Notes under the pieces: model-generated
Told to the model about the DNA's origin: nothing
Databases searched by the model: none
The model's input: only the letters and a program-made list of their open reading frames with translations
In this document: positions 39,601 through 46,829 of the stretch, piece by piece
Numbering within the stretch: position 1 is the first letter of the stretch
Layout of the letters: each line of letters starts with the position of its first letter
Program-made: the position numbers and the translations under genes
Assembly: GCF_003258705.1 (NCBI RefSeq)
Contig: NZ_CP029480.1
Span: forward strand, 1,922,001 to 1,986,000
Length of the DNA stretch: 64,000 nt
Direction of reading: 5' to 3'
From: Arcticibacterium luteifluviistationis
GTDB lineage: Bacteria > Bacteroidota > Bacteroidia > Cytophagales > Spirosomataceae

Positions 39601-42022
39601 TAATTGGCGTAAGTGGATTACATGCAGGAGTAATATTAATGTCGACAGTGTCTTCGTCGTCTTCTCCTACACCAGAAGCTGGATTTGAATCAGGATCTGC
39701 TTGGTCGGCGGCAGTAACTTCGGCTCTATTAGAAACTGTACCACTTTCGGCGGTTACGTTAGCTCTAATAGAGAATTGCAAAGTTTGTCCCACAGCAATT
39801 ACATCGAAATTAGCTTTAATTAAATTGTCTGTTACGGTAATGTTACTTGCTCCCGCAGATGAAACATGGCTAAGCCCTTCTGGTAATACATCAGTAACTT
39901 CTACATTAGTAGCGGCATCAGGGCCATTATTTGTTACTCTAATACTATAACTTATTTCGTCTCCTTGAGATGGGCTAGTATCACTTACAAGTTTTTGAAG
40001 GCTTAGATCTGCAACAGGGTTATCAGATATAACCTGAATGATTTCGTCGTCATCATCATCCTCGTTCATTGTTAGTCCATTACCTGGTGTAGAGTCCAAG
40101 TCAACTTGGTCTGCACTCATTATTTCAGCCACGTTAACAATGTTTCCTGAACCTACCACTCTTGTGGCGTATTTTAAAGTAATAGTTTGGTTGACAGCAA
40201 TACTTGGAATGGAAGCAGATAAAGTCCCAGCAGTATTGGTGAAGTTAATACTTGATACAAACTCTAGGCCTTCAGGAAGGATATCTTGTACGGTTACATT
40301 AGTAGCTGCATCTGGACCACTGTTAGAAACAGTAATGGTGTAATTAACGATGTCGTTAACTGCAACAATTCTGGTGTCGGCAACTTTTATTAACTCAAGG
40401 TCAACAAATAGTTCACATGTTTTTTCTACAATCTCGGCTACTGCTGGGTTACTATAACATCCAGCACCTGATTTTTCAAATAAATAATATTTTCCTGATC
40501 CAACTGCGGTAGTGCTAGTCATAAGGGGTGAGCTAGATAATGGGCCTGAATGCCATTCAAATACACCACCCGGAGTTGTTATGCCGTTAATTATAAGGTC
40601 GTTTAAGTTAAGTGTTTCGCTACCACATACTTCTATTACGTTAAAGCATGAAGGGTTTGAAGGTCTTGCATTAACCACTACGGCCACTGGCATTCTAGGG
40701 TTTACACATGAAGTAGGTGTTGATGCTAATTCAGCATAATATGTTGTTGTGGTGGTTGGGTAGATCAACTGCTGTACACCACTTTGAGTAGTGAAGATGG
40801 GAGAGCCACCGGCTGAGCTATAATACCAAAGAATATCGCTAGCATTGGTAGTGGAAGCCATTAAAAAAGTAGAATCACCTACACAAAGATTGTCGTCAGA
40901 TACAGTTATAGATGCAATTTCACTACAAGCTTCGTTAACATAAATACCAGCATCCACATCATTATTGTTTCTAGCTTTATTTCCTAGCGGTAAAGAAGTG
41001 TCAATACTTATTGTAGGAGTTCGTCCGTCTGTTCCTGCGTCGCTATCTGTGTCGTCTGTGCTTATATCACTTGGTGAAAAAGCGTAGCTAGAAGGAGCGT
41101 TAAATAGAACTTGATAATCTCCAGTAGTAAGGCTGTCGAAAAGGTATTGACCATCTCCGTTTGTATAAGCACTATCTAAAGCAGTCCCAATATCATTTAA
41201 AAGGATTACTAAAATATTTGAAATTGGGCTTTCGCCGAAATCTTGAACACCGTTTTTGTTGGCATCTTGCCAAACATAATCACCAATAGACCCATAGGGA
41301 CCCTCTTCTAGTATTACAGGGCAGCAGCCATTGGCTGGACAAACAGTATTACTGGTTTGGAATGTATATGCACCTACACTAAAAATACTTAATGTACTAT
41401 CTGGATTAATGCTAGCACCTACGGTGTTGGCATCAATTTCTAAACCATCCTTAAACCACTTAATTCCAACACCATTAAATGGGGCGGGAATACTAATCTC
41501 ATATTCTTCTCCGGGATACCAAGTGAGAGGGATGGAAAAGCAAGAATTGCTCATATCATCTTCAAACAAAGAACTGTTGCCTGGATTGGAATCTATATCG
41601 TTTTGGTCTGCAGCTACAATTTCAGCAACGCTAAAGTAAATACCTTCCGATGCTGTTACGGCACTAATGTCTAATTTGACAGAATCACCTGCAACAAGAG
41701 ATGGGATTGTCCAATCTATAAGGCCATTGGCGGCATTATAATTAGCGACACCGTTTTCGGGTGCTAAGGTCACGTTGGTTATAGCACCAAAAGGAGTTTG
41801 GTTGTTAACCGTAATTCCAGTGGCATTGGTTGCTCCCTCATTTTTTACATAAACCGTGTAATTGATTGTTTCACCAATCATCGGAGAAGGTTTGTCAATG
41901 GATTGTTTTAGAGCAATGTCAATATCTTGTCCAAATAGACTAGAGGCCGAAAGTGTAAGAAATAAGACCAAAGCGGTCGTGTATTTCAATAGGCTATCCC
42001 TCTTTAGTAAAGATGATGTCAT
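33650..42022 (-). CDS. giant T9SS-exported adhesin with DUF11, SdrD-B and Ig-like repeats (SprB-like)
   Basis: A surface protein of about 2,790 residues, started here at the ATG at 42022, which begins a good signal peptide (MTSSLLKRDSLLKYTTALVL, cleavage at SLFGQ). In order: a DUF11 module; an SdrD-B-like domain (GSIGDYVWQDANKNGVQDFG); two more DUF11 modules (VNYTITVSNSGPDAATNVTV, ISYSIRVTNNGPDAATNVEV); eight tandem Cys-rich Ig-like repeats; further Ig-like segments; a fourth DUF11 module (TYTITVTNNGPNTATNVKI); five repeats of about 150 residues; and a gliding-motility-type (type B) C-terminal sorting domain (GGLSPNNDGVNDNLVITGI, KLRVYNRWGELVFE, GWDGTA). It should be exported by T9SS and may act as a mobile gliding adhesin. 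The frame is open 91 codons upstream to an ATG at 42295; see the leader features. Confidence 0.9.
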   Translation of the reverse strand: MTSSLLKRDSLLKYTTALVLFLTLSASSLFGQDIDIALKQSIDKPSPMIGETINYTVYVKNEGATNATGITVNNQTPFGAITNVTLAPENGVANYNAANGLIDWTIPSLVAGDSVKLDISAVTASEGIYFSVAEIVAADQNDIDSNPGNSSLFEDDMSNSCFSIPLTWYPGEEYEISIPAPFNGVGIKWFKDGLEIDANTVGASINPDSTLSIFSVGAYTFQTSNTVCPANGCCPVILEEGPYGSIGDYVWQDANKNGVQDFGESPISNILVILLNDIGTALDSAYTNGDGQYLFDSLTTGDYQVLFNAPSSYAFSPSDISTDDTDSDAGTDGRTPTISIDTSLPLGNKARNNNDVDAGIYVNEACSEIASITVSDDNLCVGDSTFLMASTTNASDILWYYSSAGGSPIFTTQSGVQQLIYPTTTTTYYAELASTPTSCVNPRMPVAVVVNARPSNPSCFNVIEVCGSETLNLNDLIINGITTPGGVFEWHSGPLSSSPLMTSTTAVGSGKYYLFEKSGAGCYSNPAVAEIVEKTCELFVDLELIKVADTRIVAVNDIVNYTITVSNSGPDAATNVTVQDILPEGLEFVSSINFTNTAGTLSASIPSIAVNQTITLKYATRVVGSGNIVNVAEIMSADQVDLDSTPGNGLTMNEDDDDDEIIQVISDNPVADLSLQKLVSDTSPSQGDEISYSIRVTNNGPDAATNVEVTDVLPEGLSHVSSAGASNITVTDNLIKANFDVIAVGQTLQFSIRANVTAESGTVSNRAEVTAADQADPDSNPASGVGEDDEDTVDINITPACNPLTPIISSNNMAICNGQSTTLVAAGCTGTVEWSDGSIGASVTVSPTAITNYTAICRVNTCVSEESNLLTIIVSAPTTPTITASNSNICSGELVTLTAAGCNGNVNWSNGMTGTSINVTPSTTTTYTAMCTVGTCTGDASGTVTIEVGEGQAPVITASSKNICSGDQVTLSVTNCTGNITWSTGATTASITASPTVTTTYSVTCGSSSCSGTSFETINVGTGLNPTVTASSSEICTGESTTLSVANCTDAVLWSTGATTGSISVSPTANTTYTVTCGTGNCSGEASININVGTGQAPVIAASASQVCEATDVTLTATGCSGTVNWSNGQSGSSITANITANTSFTATCSSGTCVSGNSNTINITIGDLDSPNITSSGTVVCSGSSVTLTASNCSGTVLWSDGQTGAEISVSPVFETTYTANCQEGSCLSDASNAITIGILNETPSTPVISCSASRICPGESITLNGLGCEGTVLWSDGSTGNSITVSPSVTTVYTASCWIGTCQSPISAPATINVGNPFPPQLRCQNTLICLGASTTLEAAGCVGTVVWNTGETGSVINVSPTTMTSYSAFCKGSTCQSEESNVITVGVTNNSITPPTVTTLTNVCPVETVNLNDAITSTANTSGGSFVFRMENSPNSAEVSNATAIATSGTFYVFENGGNGCYSAGAKIDVGVIACESPVDCQINPATASAGTDTTICLAGDSYSLNGNIGGSAQTSTWTTSGSGTFGNAMSPTSEYFYSAADISNGSVTLTLTTNDPDGEGACTAATASMTITVNGIDVVPTIDTDKSPIICEGDSVTLEANQTAAGYLWSNGASTKSIKVGTPGNYTVKLINADGCSSLSSEVMEVTNMSGVTGPTVNDLANNTCPSTTVDLNNHVLSSLTSASSSFEFHTGITPDSPMLGNVSTMPTGDYYVFERTELGCYSNPSLIKVIIEDCNIEKVDAEVGILIVGNESSISIGDEITYTITVTNNGPNTATNVKIENEIPNGIDIVSSTPGLTLANGNLITTIDSIPSGTSRTFIYTAEITESGILSNVANIISLDQNDPILSNNSSHFDIECITCQQVCIATALKADTLRQGDGTYNIQFTALIQNCDNVVDLSKVTLKANMNSMFGTTASYSLVQQPTVNTGSGLVPNPNYDGNADVNLLDITSALEGGLTDTVRWTVNLVPNGTEGPYSVNAFASGTGKTIFDLDIDVSDVSNDGSVIEAPSGDPTVVRLYKTPSIGLSLAIIDTLTEFDGSLNVTYQALVKNNGAIPLSNVIVSDTLSNTYALPATYAILGTPTVNDGSSLVININYDGNSDPNLTLASSTLDIGVTDTIIFKVNVSPNGVEEFINQAIAQGTGTLNGGGTETVVDVSNTGYNPDAPGSEPTMLDLNPDNTQSTQDPCLGVALYVSDSTKLADGSFDITYTALISNCGNVNLTNISLCDSLSSGFGLPSVVTLKNAPSLGLNSTLSLDATYDGETSTCMLNSTSTLAPNKVDTVRWTVNLTLNSNNGPFRKNVTVTANSSDDETISDISNDGTNPSPEGSNPTVLNFNNLPDDLIGLSKEMVSIEEISDSVYDVVFKFNIKNYGIIDFTGVQLQDNLAETFGSDVMIDSVSIFDVSDGLVVNPNFTGKGILINMLVDTLSTLPVKTTKSLSLYTRLDLSQSNSTYHENMALAIGYQNGTSTDDLSTVGSNPDPDADGTPENNSDPTPIEFPDLPNNVTPLGISKSISDTVSIVDGSYQITYTVVVKNYGDEELTNVQLTDSLSTVFGDSTDLALVGSPTLNGSSLLDLNPDFDGMTDLSFLITSNSTLAAGASDTLTFKVKVRNNSSQSASYSNTIYGVGDNSAGTVTDMSTEGLDPDTDNDGNPGNNNIPTVIVLEGGQSSNPTNLAFAIPGGLSPNNDGVNDNLVITGITEADEVKLRVYNRWGELVFETENYKLLFPGASDGWDGTANTGIRPSKQATQLPDGTYFYSAESSNTELFEGKAYYNFITIAGGNKK
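34015..36430 (-). repeat. five tandem DUF11-like repeats of about 150 residues in the adhesin
   Basis: Five modules each contain a (D/S)G(S/T)(Y/F)(D/N/Q)ITYTALI/V start, a NCGNVNLTNI-like or KNYGDEELTNV-like strand, a DSLS strand, NYDGNSD or DFDGMTD, a V(R/T)WTVN-like strand, and end in DVSNDGxNPxxxGSxPTxL. Alternate modules have a Cys pair. Boundaries are approximate. Confidence 0.75.
37850..39630 (-). repeat. eight tandem Cys-rich Ig-like repeats of about 73 residues in the adhesin
   Basis: Eight units of about 220 bp follow the pattern PxITASxxxICxGxxxTL, xAxGCxGTVxWSxGxTGxSIxV, SPTxTTxYTAxC, GxCxxxxSNxITIxVG. Almost every unit keeps four cysteines (ICxG, GCxG, and the C...C pair near the end), which suggests disulfide-stabilised stalk modules. 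Boundaries are approximate. Confidence 0.85.
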
Positions 42023-42295
42023 ATTAGTAAGTATTTTGCACGAAATGAAGTAATTGTAAGCAGCGGTTCTAGAGTTTTTATATGCAAGTTTAGCTTTTCT
42101 TATAGCACTTGCGTTAGAAGTATTAGACACTTCCGAAGTTCGTTTAAGTTTTAACTCTGAATACGGATGACAAGCTTTAACAACAGTATAGCCAAGACCT
42201 AAAATAGTGGTACTATTTTTAATCTTGGTGTCAGTCAAAGACAGTGGGGGATTTTCGTTTTCCCTTTTAGTTTTTAAAGTAAACATTTTAGTCAT
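42023..42295 (-). other. open N-terminal extension in frame with the giant adhesin
   Basis: From an ATG at 42295 the frame stays open for 91 codons and runs directly into the signal peptide of the adhesin. The extension is basic (many Lys/Arg) and hydrophilic and shows no recognisable domain. Its start codon overlaps the stop of the upstream small ORF as ATGA. Either the adhesin has a very long pre-sequence or this is translated leader. Translation from here would bury the Sec signal, so I prefer 42022 as the functional start of the mature gene. Confidence 0.35.
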
Positions 42296-42477
42296 CTGCA
42301 ATCAGATTTTTGTTCAAGAAAAAAAGCGAAAATTGTTTTTATACAGTTTTCGAAACAGATCTTGCTCGAATCATATATTATGAAACGAAAATTATGCCAC
42401 AAGGTCGTACCATCTGAACTATTCGCAAGGCTCATGTAAGAGTTTGCTGTAAAGTGTTCATTATTAGTATTTTCCAT
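42292..42477 (-). CDS. small leader ORF with strong Shine-Dalgarno before the adhesin
   Basis: A 61-codon ORF (MENTNNEHFTANSYMSLANS...EQKSDCR) begins 6 nt after AAGGAGG (minus strand, 42489-42484). This is an almost perfect Shine-Dalgarno in a phylum that rarely uses one. The TGA stop overlaps the ATG of the following adhesin-frame extension (ATGA at 42295-42292), the usual sign of coupled translation. The product has no signal peptide and no recognised family; it contains two cysteine-flanked aromatic segments (HNFRFIIYDSSKICFENC). It could be a regulatory leader peptide or a remnant gene. The remaining 176 bp up to the next gene hold no clear ORF, terminator or promoter. Confidence 0.45.
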   Translation of the reverse strand: MENTNNEHFTANSYMSLANSSDGTTLWHNFRFIIYDSSKICFENCIKTIFAFFLEQKSDCR

Positions 42478-42653
42478 ATTGTACCTCCTTGTTGCTAGAA
42501 TTGGTGTAAATAATCGCCAATAGCCATTTTTCGTTAGGAATCGCTATGTTAGGGTAACACTAAAACTGTGCCAAAAAGAATACTCCAGTCTGGTTAACAG
42601 ATTGGTTTGAGGCTAAATGAAAATGGGATTTCTCTTGAAGATAAGAGTTTTTA

Positions 42654-44951
42654 TTAAAAATCGTGACCTAAAGAGAGGTAAAATTTACCTTTACTAAGCT
42701 CTTTATTCTCTAGGCCAAAGGCATAGTCAGCTTTTACGAAAAAGCCTAGTATTGTGGTTCTTATGCCACCACCGTATCCAGATAGGAATGGGTTTTTAAA
42801 GTTGGTAACTACGGCATAAAATGGACTGTTTACGCCTTCCACTTTAGAGCCTCCTATCACTTGTGTGTTCAAACTATTTTGGCGACTCCATGGACCTTTG
42901 TCTCCGTTCCATGCAGTTCCTATATCATTGAAAAGGACAAGCTGAAGGTTTCTAATCATGCTTGATGTAACCGTATTTTTTGAGAAATAGTTAGCAAGAG
43001 ACAGTCTAATTTCTAGGTTGACCAAAATGTGTTTGGTGCCATAAAGTTTAGCGAAATCAAAACCTCGAAGGTTACCTGCATAATTGTAAAAAACAATGTC
43101 TTTTAAGTTTCCTGGGGTTTCACCTATTTGATTTGGGCTGCTGTATATGTCTCTGTTTAGTGTATTTTCCATACCACCTAGGAAAGTATATTTCGGGCTC
43201 ATTCCGTATGAGTTTCCGAAGTTAAATCTTCCTGCAAATTGTATCCCAGGGGTTAGGTTTTGATAATGGCGTAAGTCTATATTGAGTCCGTTAAAGTTCT
43301 CTTCTGGATTAGAAAAGGCTATGTTTTTCTGATAAGAAACTTTTGCCCTTGTACCTGATAAGAAGCCATCGCCCAATAACTTTTTAGTATTATCGTACAC
43401 TATTTCAGCTTTCACGCCGGCATAGGAGTTTTTCCTTATGTCGTTAGATACTTCAAAATAATCAATGTCATTGTTGAAGAATACAGTGGGTAAGAAATTT
43501 ACCTTAAGGTTTTGACTTAATGGGTAGCTGACCGTACCGACAAGCTTGTGAAGGATAATTCTCCTGTTTAATAGTTGTCCTGATACAAAGTTTAGTGGGT
43601 TGAAAATATAAGACTGTTTATCAATAGTTCTTGTATCAAGAATGAGGGAACGTCTTTCAAAAGTTAAACCCCAGTCTACTCTTTTTTCATAGTTGAAGTA
43701 ACTAGCCTTAATGTCATGATTTTTAAGAGTAGGTGTAATGAAGAGGTTAAAATCAATGACATGGTTTTCTAGTAAATCATTGAGGCTTAAAGATGCATTA
43801 AGACCTAAACGACGAACTGGGTCATTAAAAATTTCGGTTTTTAGGTCTTGGGTTAATAGGAGGTTTTGATATGCCTTCGGTGGTGAAATTTTAAATTCTT
43901 CGGTATCTCTTGTAAGTCTACTTCTGTTAAATGTGCTGGTTTGCTCTGGAAGTATATCACTCAATAATTCTTTCGATTTTAGTACATTAACTTCTTCAAA
44001 TTCATAATGTTCTGTGTCTACTTCTCCGTCTTTTAAATTAGCCAGTTTTGGTACCTGATTGACGTTTTTATTGAAATTTGGTTTTTGGTCATCTGGAGAG
44101 GGTACTACTACACTTTTTGGTTCCGCTGAGGCTCCATTTGTTAGATAATAAGCTTTCCATTGTTCTATAAAACGGTTAAAAGAAATACCCAAAGTGCTAG
44201 TAATACTACTTTGTTCTGCCCTAATTATTCTGGTAAGGTTTAATATATTAGAGATATTATCTCTTCCGTATCTTTCCGCAATATAGTGCCAAATAGACTG
44301 ACCTATTACCTCTGCATCTTCAGAGCTTAAGTGATTTAGTTTCTTTCCATCATTTCTTAAAATAGTTTCTTTTACCTTATCAAGGTCTTCTGTCGTCATA
44401 CCATCCTTTGCTATATAGGCTGCTATTCCGCTCATATACCACTCAGGCACCGTGAGTAGAAGAGAACTTTGTAACACCTCTTTTAGAGAGCCGCCATATA
44501 GCATATCGTAAACAAAGAGACCAGAAATTTCTTCTACTAGCTGGGTTTTAAAAATACTGTCGTTTCCTGTGTATGGGATTTCAATTCTTGAGCGTGATAG
44601 ATTAAGAATGCCGCCATCATACTCTATTGGGGTGGTTAGTCCAATATTACTCTGCTCCATTTGACGTGGAGTGTTGTAAAGAAATATTTTCATGGTGGTG
44701 AAGGGGGTGTAACCAAGAATCTCAGTTATTTTCCTGTATTCACCTTCAGCTATTTTAGCCGCTTTCATAGCAATATCTTGCCCTCCACGGTAATAGTTGA
44801 ATTCGAAGTTGTTACTATTGATCGTTTTCCAATCCAACTTGCGAAGTTGGATCCTATTTCTGCCGAAGGTTTCTTGTGTGACGGAATAATACCCTTGAGA
44901 AAAGGCCGTCATACTCCCTAAAAGTAGAAGTAGCGTAAAAACGTTTTTCAT
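42654..44951 (-). CDS. gluzincin (peptidase MA)-like outer-membrane barrel protein with degenerate active site
   Basis: A 765-residue exported protein (signal peptide MKNVFTLLLLLGSMTAFSQG). The first 270 residues resemble the peptidase-MA-like domain of Bacteroidota barrel proteins: FEFNYYRGGQDIAMKAAKIAEGEYRKI, IFLYNTPRQMEQSN, VPEWYMSGIAAYI and SIWHYIAERYG. At the place where this family carries HExxH the sequence is LVEEISGLFVYDMLYGG, so both metal-binding histidines are missing. The second half is a surface-antigen/D15-like beta-barrel with GGMENTLNRD, NYAGNLRGFDFAKLYG and the terminal strand GKFYLSLGHDF. It probably works as a non-enzymatic outer-membrane factor. It follows the FAD oxidoreductase by 23 nt in a likely operon with cmk. 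Confidence 0.75.
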   Translation of the reverse strand: MKNVFTLLLLLGSMTAFSQGYYSVTQETFGRNRIQLRKLDWKTINSNNFEFNYYRGGQDIAMKAAKIAEGEYRKITEILGYTPFTTMKIFLYNTPRQMEQSNIGLTTPIEYDGGILNLSRSRIEIPYTGNDSIFKTQLVEEISGLFVYDMLYGGSLKEVLQSSLLLTVPEWYMSGIAAYIAKDGMTTEDLDKVKETILRNDGKKLNHLSSEDAEVIGQSIWHYIAERYGRDNISNILNLTRIIRAEQSSITSTLGISFNRFIEQWKAYYLTNGASAEPKSVVVPSPDDQKPNFNKNVNQVPKLANLKDGEVDTEHYEFEEVNVLKSKELLSDILPEQTSTFNRSRLTRDTEEFKISPPKAYQNLLLTQDLKTEIFNDPVRRLGLNASLSLNDLLENHVIDFNLFITPTLKNHDIKASYFNYEKRVDWGLTFERRSLILDTRTIDKQSYIFNPLNFVSGQLLNRRIILHKLVGTVSYPLSQNLKVNFLPTVFFNNDIDYFEVSNDIRKNSYAGVKAEIVYDNTKKLLGDGFLSGTRAKVSYQKNIAFSNPEENFNGLNIDLRHYQNLTPGIQFAGRFNFGNSYGMSPKYTFLGGMENTLNRDIYSSPNQIGETPGNLKDIVFYNYAGNLRGFDFAKLYGTKHILVNLEIRLSLANYFSKNTVTSSMIRNLQLVLFNDIGTAWNGDKGPWSRQNSLNTQVIGGSKVEGVNSPFYAVVTNFKNPFLSGYGGGIRTTILGFFVKADYAFGLENKELSKGKFYLSLGHDF

Positions 44952-44974
44952 AGTAAAAGACTTAAAAATAATGC

Positions 44975-46036
44975 TTACGAATATAACGTATAAAACCGTT
45001 CAATAGTTGATTCCGAATCAATTTCTTTTCCTTCTATAAGGTGTTCTGCCAGTTGTCTTGAAAGATAAGGGGCTAGTGAAACACCTTTGGTACCTAAGCC
45101 ATTAAATATGACAATGTTCGGTTGTTTTGGGTGTTTGCCTAGTATGGGTCTTCGGTCATCTACAGCTGGTCTTACACCGGCTGACTGTGCTATTATGGTG
45201 GGTTTAGCCTTTAAGAAGTTTCTTGATTTTTCTAAGATTTCTTCTTTAGCCTTCTCGGTGGTTTTAAAGTCTAGGTTGTCCCAGTCATAGGTAGAACCCA
45301 TTTTGTACTTATTTTCCCCCATGGGCATAAGCCAAGCACCCTGATTTATAATTTCTTGCAGATTGATGCTTTCAGGCAGTGTTACATCTAGGGTTTCCCC
45401 TTTGACAGGATTAAAGGGAAGCCAATTGAATAGAGGGTTGTCTTTGACATGAAAACCTTCGCAGAAGATAATTTTGCTGTATTTAACTGATTTATATTCA
45501 GTAACATCTTCATTTGTTACTAAGTGTTTTAACTCAAAGTTTCCGAGTTCTAGAAGACCTTTTTCGGTGAAGTATTCTGCAGATTTTTTAAGAAATAAAG
45601 GTACATCTAACCTTCCACTTTCTGAGGTTAGGATTCCACCTAAAGGTGCATTTATGCTATCATTTTTGTTTTCATTTCCTGGAATGTCTAGGAGGAGGTC
45701 GTCTAAGCCTTTTGAGGCAATAGCCTTTATGAATTGCGACCTTTGATTCTCATTTTTATAAGGTCTGAATAATTGTATTTTATGAAGTACCTTGGTGTTT
45801 AGAATAGTTTCTAAACCTTGGTAGAAAGTGTTCAGATAAGAGAAGGTCTCTTGCTGTTTCCATGTTCTAGCCAGTCGCTTTCCTGTTACAGGGTTAAACA
45901 TGCCACCAGCTACTTTTGAGCTACTTGGTAGGTCTTGGTTTTGAATAATTTTAACAGTTTTACCTCGCTCAATAAATTGATGAGCTAGGCAGGTGCCGGC
46001 TAGTCCTTGACCAATAATTAGATAATCAGTCTCCAT
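44975..46036 (-). CDS. FAD-dependent oxidoreductase, DAO family
   Basis: A 353-residue flavoprotein of the D-amino-acid-oxidase/glycine-oxidase fold, as found in ThiO and MnmC C-terminal domains. The dinucleotide motif is YLIIGQGLAGTCLAHQFIERG at the start; FNPVTGKRLARTW follows, and the C-terminal FAD motif IVIFNGLGTKGVSLAPYLSRQL closes the protein. The SAGVRPAVDDRRPILG segment is typical for this family. The substrate may be an amine, amino acid or tRNA base side chain; no partner gene decides this. It starts 1 nt after the cmk stop codon and is followed by the barrel protein, all on the same strand. Confidence 0.85.
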   Translation of the reverse strand: METDYLIIGQGLAGTCLAHQFIERGKTVKIIQNQDLPSSSKVAGGMFNPVTGKRLARTWKQQETFSYLNTFYQGLETILNTKVLHKIQLFRPYKNENQRSQFIKAIASKGLDDLLLDIPGNENKNDSINAPLGGILTSESGRLDVPLFLKKSAEYFTEKGLLELGNFELKHLVTNEDVTEYKSVKYSKIIFCEGFHVKDNPLFNWLPFNPVKGETLDVTLPESINLQEIINQGAWLMPMGENKYKMGSTYDWDNLDFKTTEKAKEEILEKSRNFLKAKPTIIAQSAGVRPAVDDRRPILGKHPKQPNIVIFNGLGTKGVSLAPYLSRQLAEHLIEGKEIDSESTIERFYTLYS

Positions 46037-46037
46037 A

Positions 46038-46724
46038 TTAGCTCTTTCGCTTTGACATAGTTAGCTCGGCCATAATAGTTACCATTTCTATTTGCTCATC
46101 GAGCGTCATGTGTGAAGTGTCAACTATTTCGGCATCTTCTACCTGAATAAGTGGACTCTCTTTTCTAGTGGTATCTATTTTGTCTCTTTTTTCAATATTG
46201 GCAATAATTTCCTCAAAACTTATCATTTCGCCTTTCGCCATAAGTTCTATTTGACGTCTTTGAGCTCTAATAGTAGAGTCGGCAGTCATAAAGACTTTAA
46301 GTTCAGCATCTGGAAATACCACGGAGGCTATATCTCTTCCATCCATCACTACACCTCTCTTTTGACCCATTTTTCTTTGTTGGTCTACCAAAGCTACGCG
46401 TACTGCGGCTATGGCACTTACGTCGCTAACTTTGTTAGCCACATAGAGCTTTCTTATTTCGTTTTCTACGTTAAGACCGTTCAGGTGTACTTGGTTTTCG
46501 CCAAACTTATTTCGTCTGAATTCTATATTGATTTCACTTAAAGCTTTTTCAATATCGCTTGGGTCAGTAAGAGAGATGTGCTTCTCATGAAAATAAAGGG
46601 TAACAGCCCTGTACATGGCTCCCGTGTCAATGTAGGCGTAGCCCAAACTGGCAGCCACACCTTTTGCAGTTGTTGATTTTCCACAGCTAGAATAGCCGTC
46701 GATGGCTATGATAATTTTCTCCAT
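46038..46724 (-). CDS. cmk: cytidylate kinase
   Basis: A 228-residue nucleoside monophosphate kinase that phosphorylates CMP and dCMP with ATP. The Walker A loop is GYSSCGKST (residues 10-18), followed by the family-specific YIDTGAMYRAVTLYF, the CMP-binding DGRDIASVVFPDAELKVFMT, and the lid RAQRRQIELMAKGE...RDKIDTTRKESPL. Length and motifs are normal. It is the first gene of a cmk-oxidoreductase-barrel unit; a TATTTTTG box lies 15 nt upstream of the ATG. Confidence 0.96.
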   Translation of the reverse strand: MEKIIIAIDGYSSCGKSTTAKGVAASLGYAYIDTGAMYRAVTLYFHEKHISLTDPSDIEKALSEINIEFRRNKFGENQVHLNGLNVENEIRKLYVANKVSDVSAIAAVRVALVDQQRKMGQKRGVVMDGRDIASVVFPDAELKVFMTADSTIRAQRRQIELMAKGEMISFEEIIANIEKRDKIDTTRKESPLIQVEDAEIVDTSHMTLDEQIEMVTIMAELTMSKRKS

Positions 46725-46739
46725 TCAGATTTATTTGTT

Positions 46740-46747
46740 CAAAAATA
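46740..46747 (-). promoter_or_regulatory. -7 box (TATTTTTG on the minus strand) of cmk
   Basis: An exact TAnnTTTG match, 15 nt before the cmk ATG, downstream of the yceI terminator. No -33 TTTG was found. Confidence 0.4.
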
Positions 46748-46777
46748 AGAGGATACTATTTAACAGCCTAATAAAAG

Positions 46778-46806
46778 AAAAACCACCTCCGTTTGGAAGT
46801 GGTTTT
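46778..46806 (-). terminator. rho-independent terminator after yceI
   Basis: The arms AAAACCAC-c-TCC and GGA-a-GTGGTTTT with a GTTT loop form a stem with one mismatch. On the minus strand it ends in TTTTTCTTTT. It lies 24 nt after the yceI stop codon. Confidence 0.8.
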
Positions 46807-46829
46807 CTTAAAAATATGTCTAGTGGAGC

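Noticed and set aside
37850-39630. Regular 220-bp DNA periodicity considered as a CRISPR-like or satellite array.
   Set aside because: The period equals a protein repeat in an open frame, the units are diverged, and no spacer/repeat pattern exists.
34004-41639. Many open frames on the + strand within the giant adhesin gene.
   Set aside because: They come from the repeated, Thr/Ser/Gly-rich coding sequence and recur with the repeat period; the minus frame is continuous for thousands of codons.
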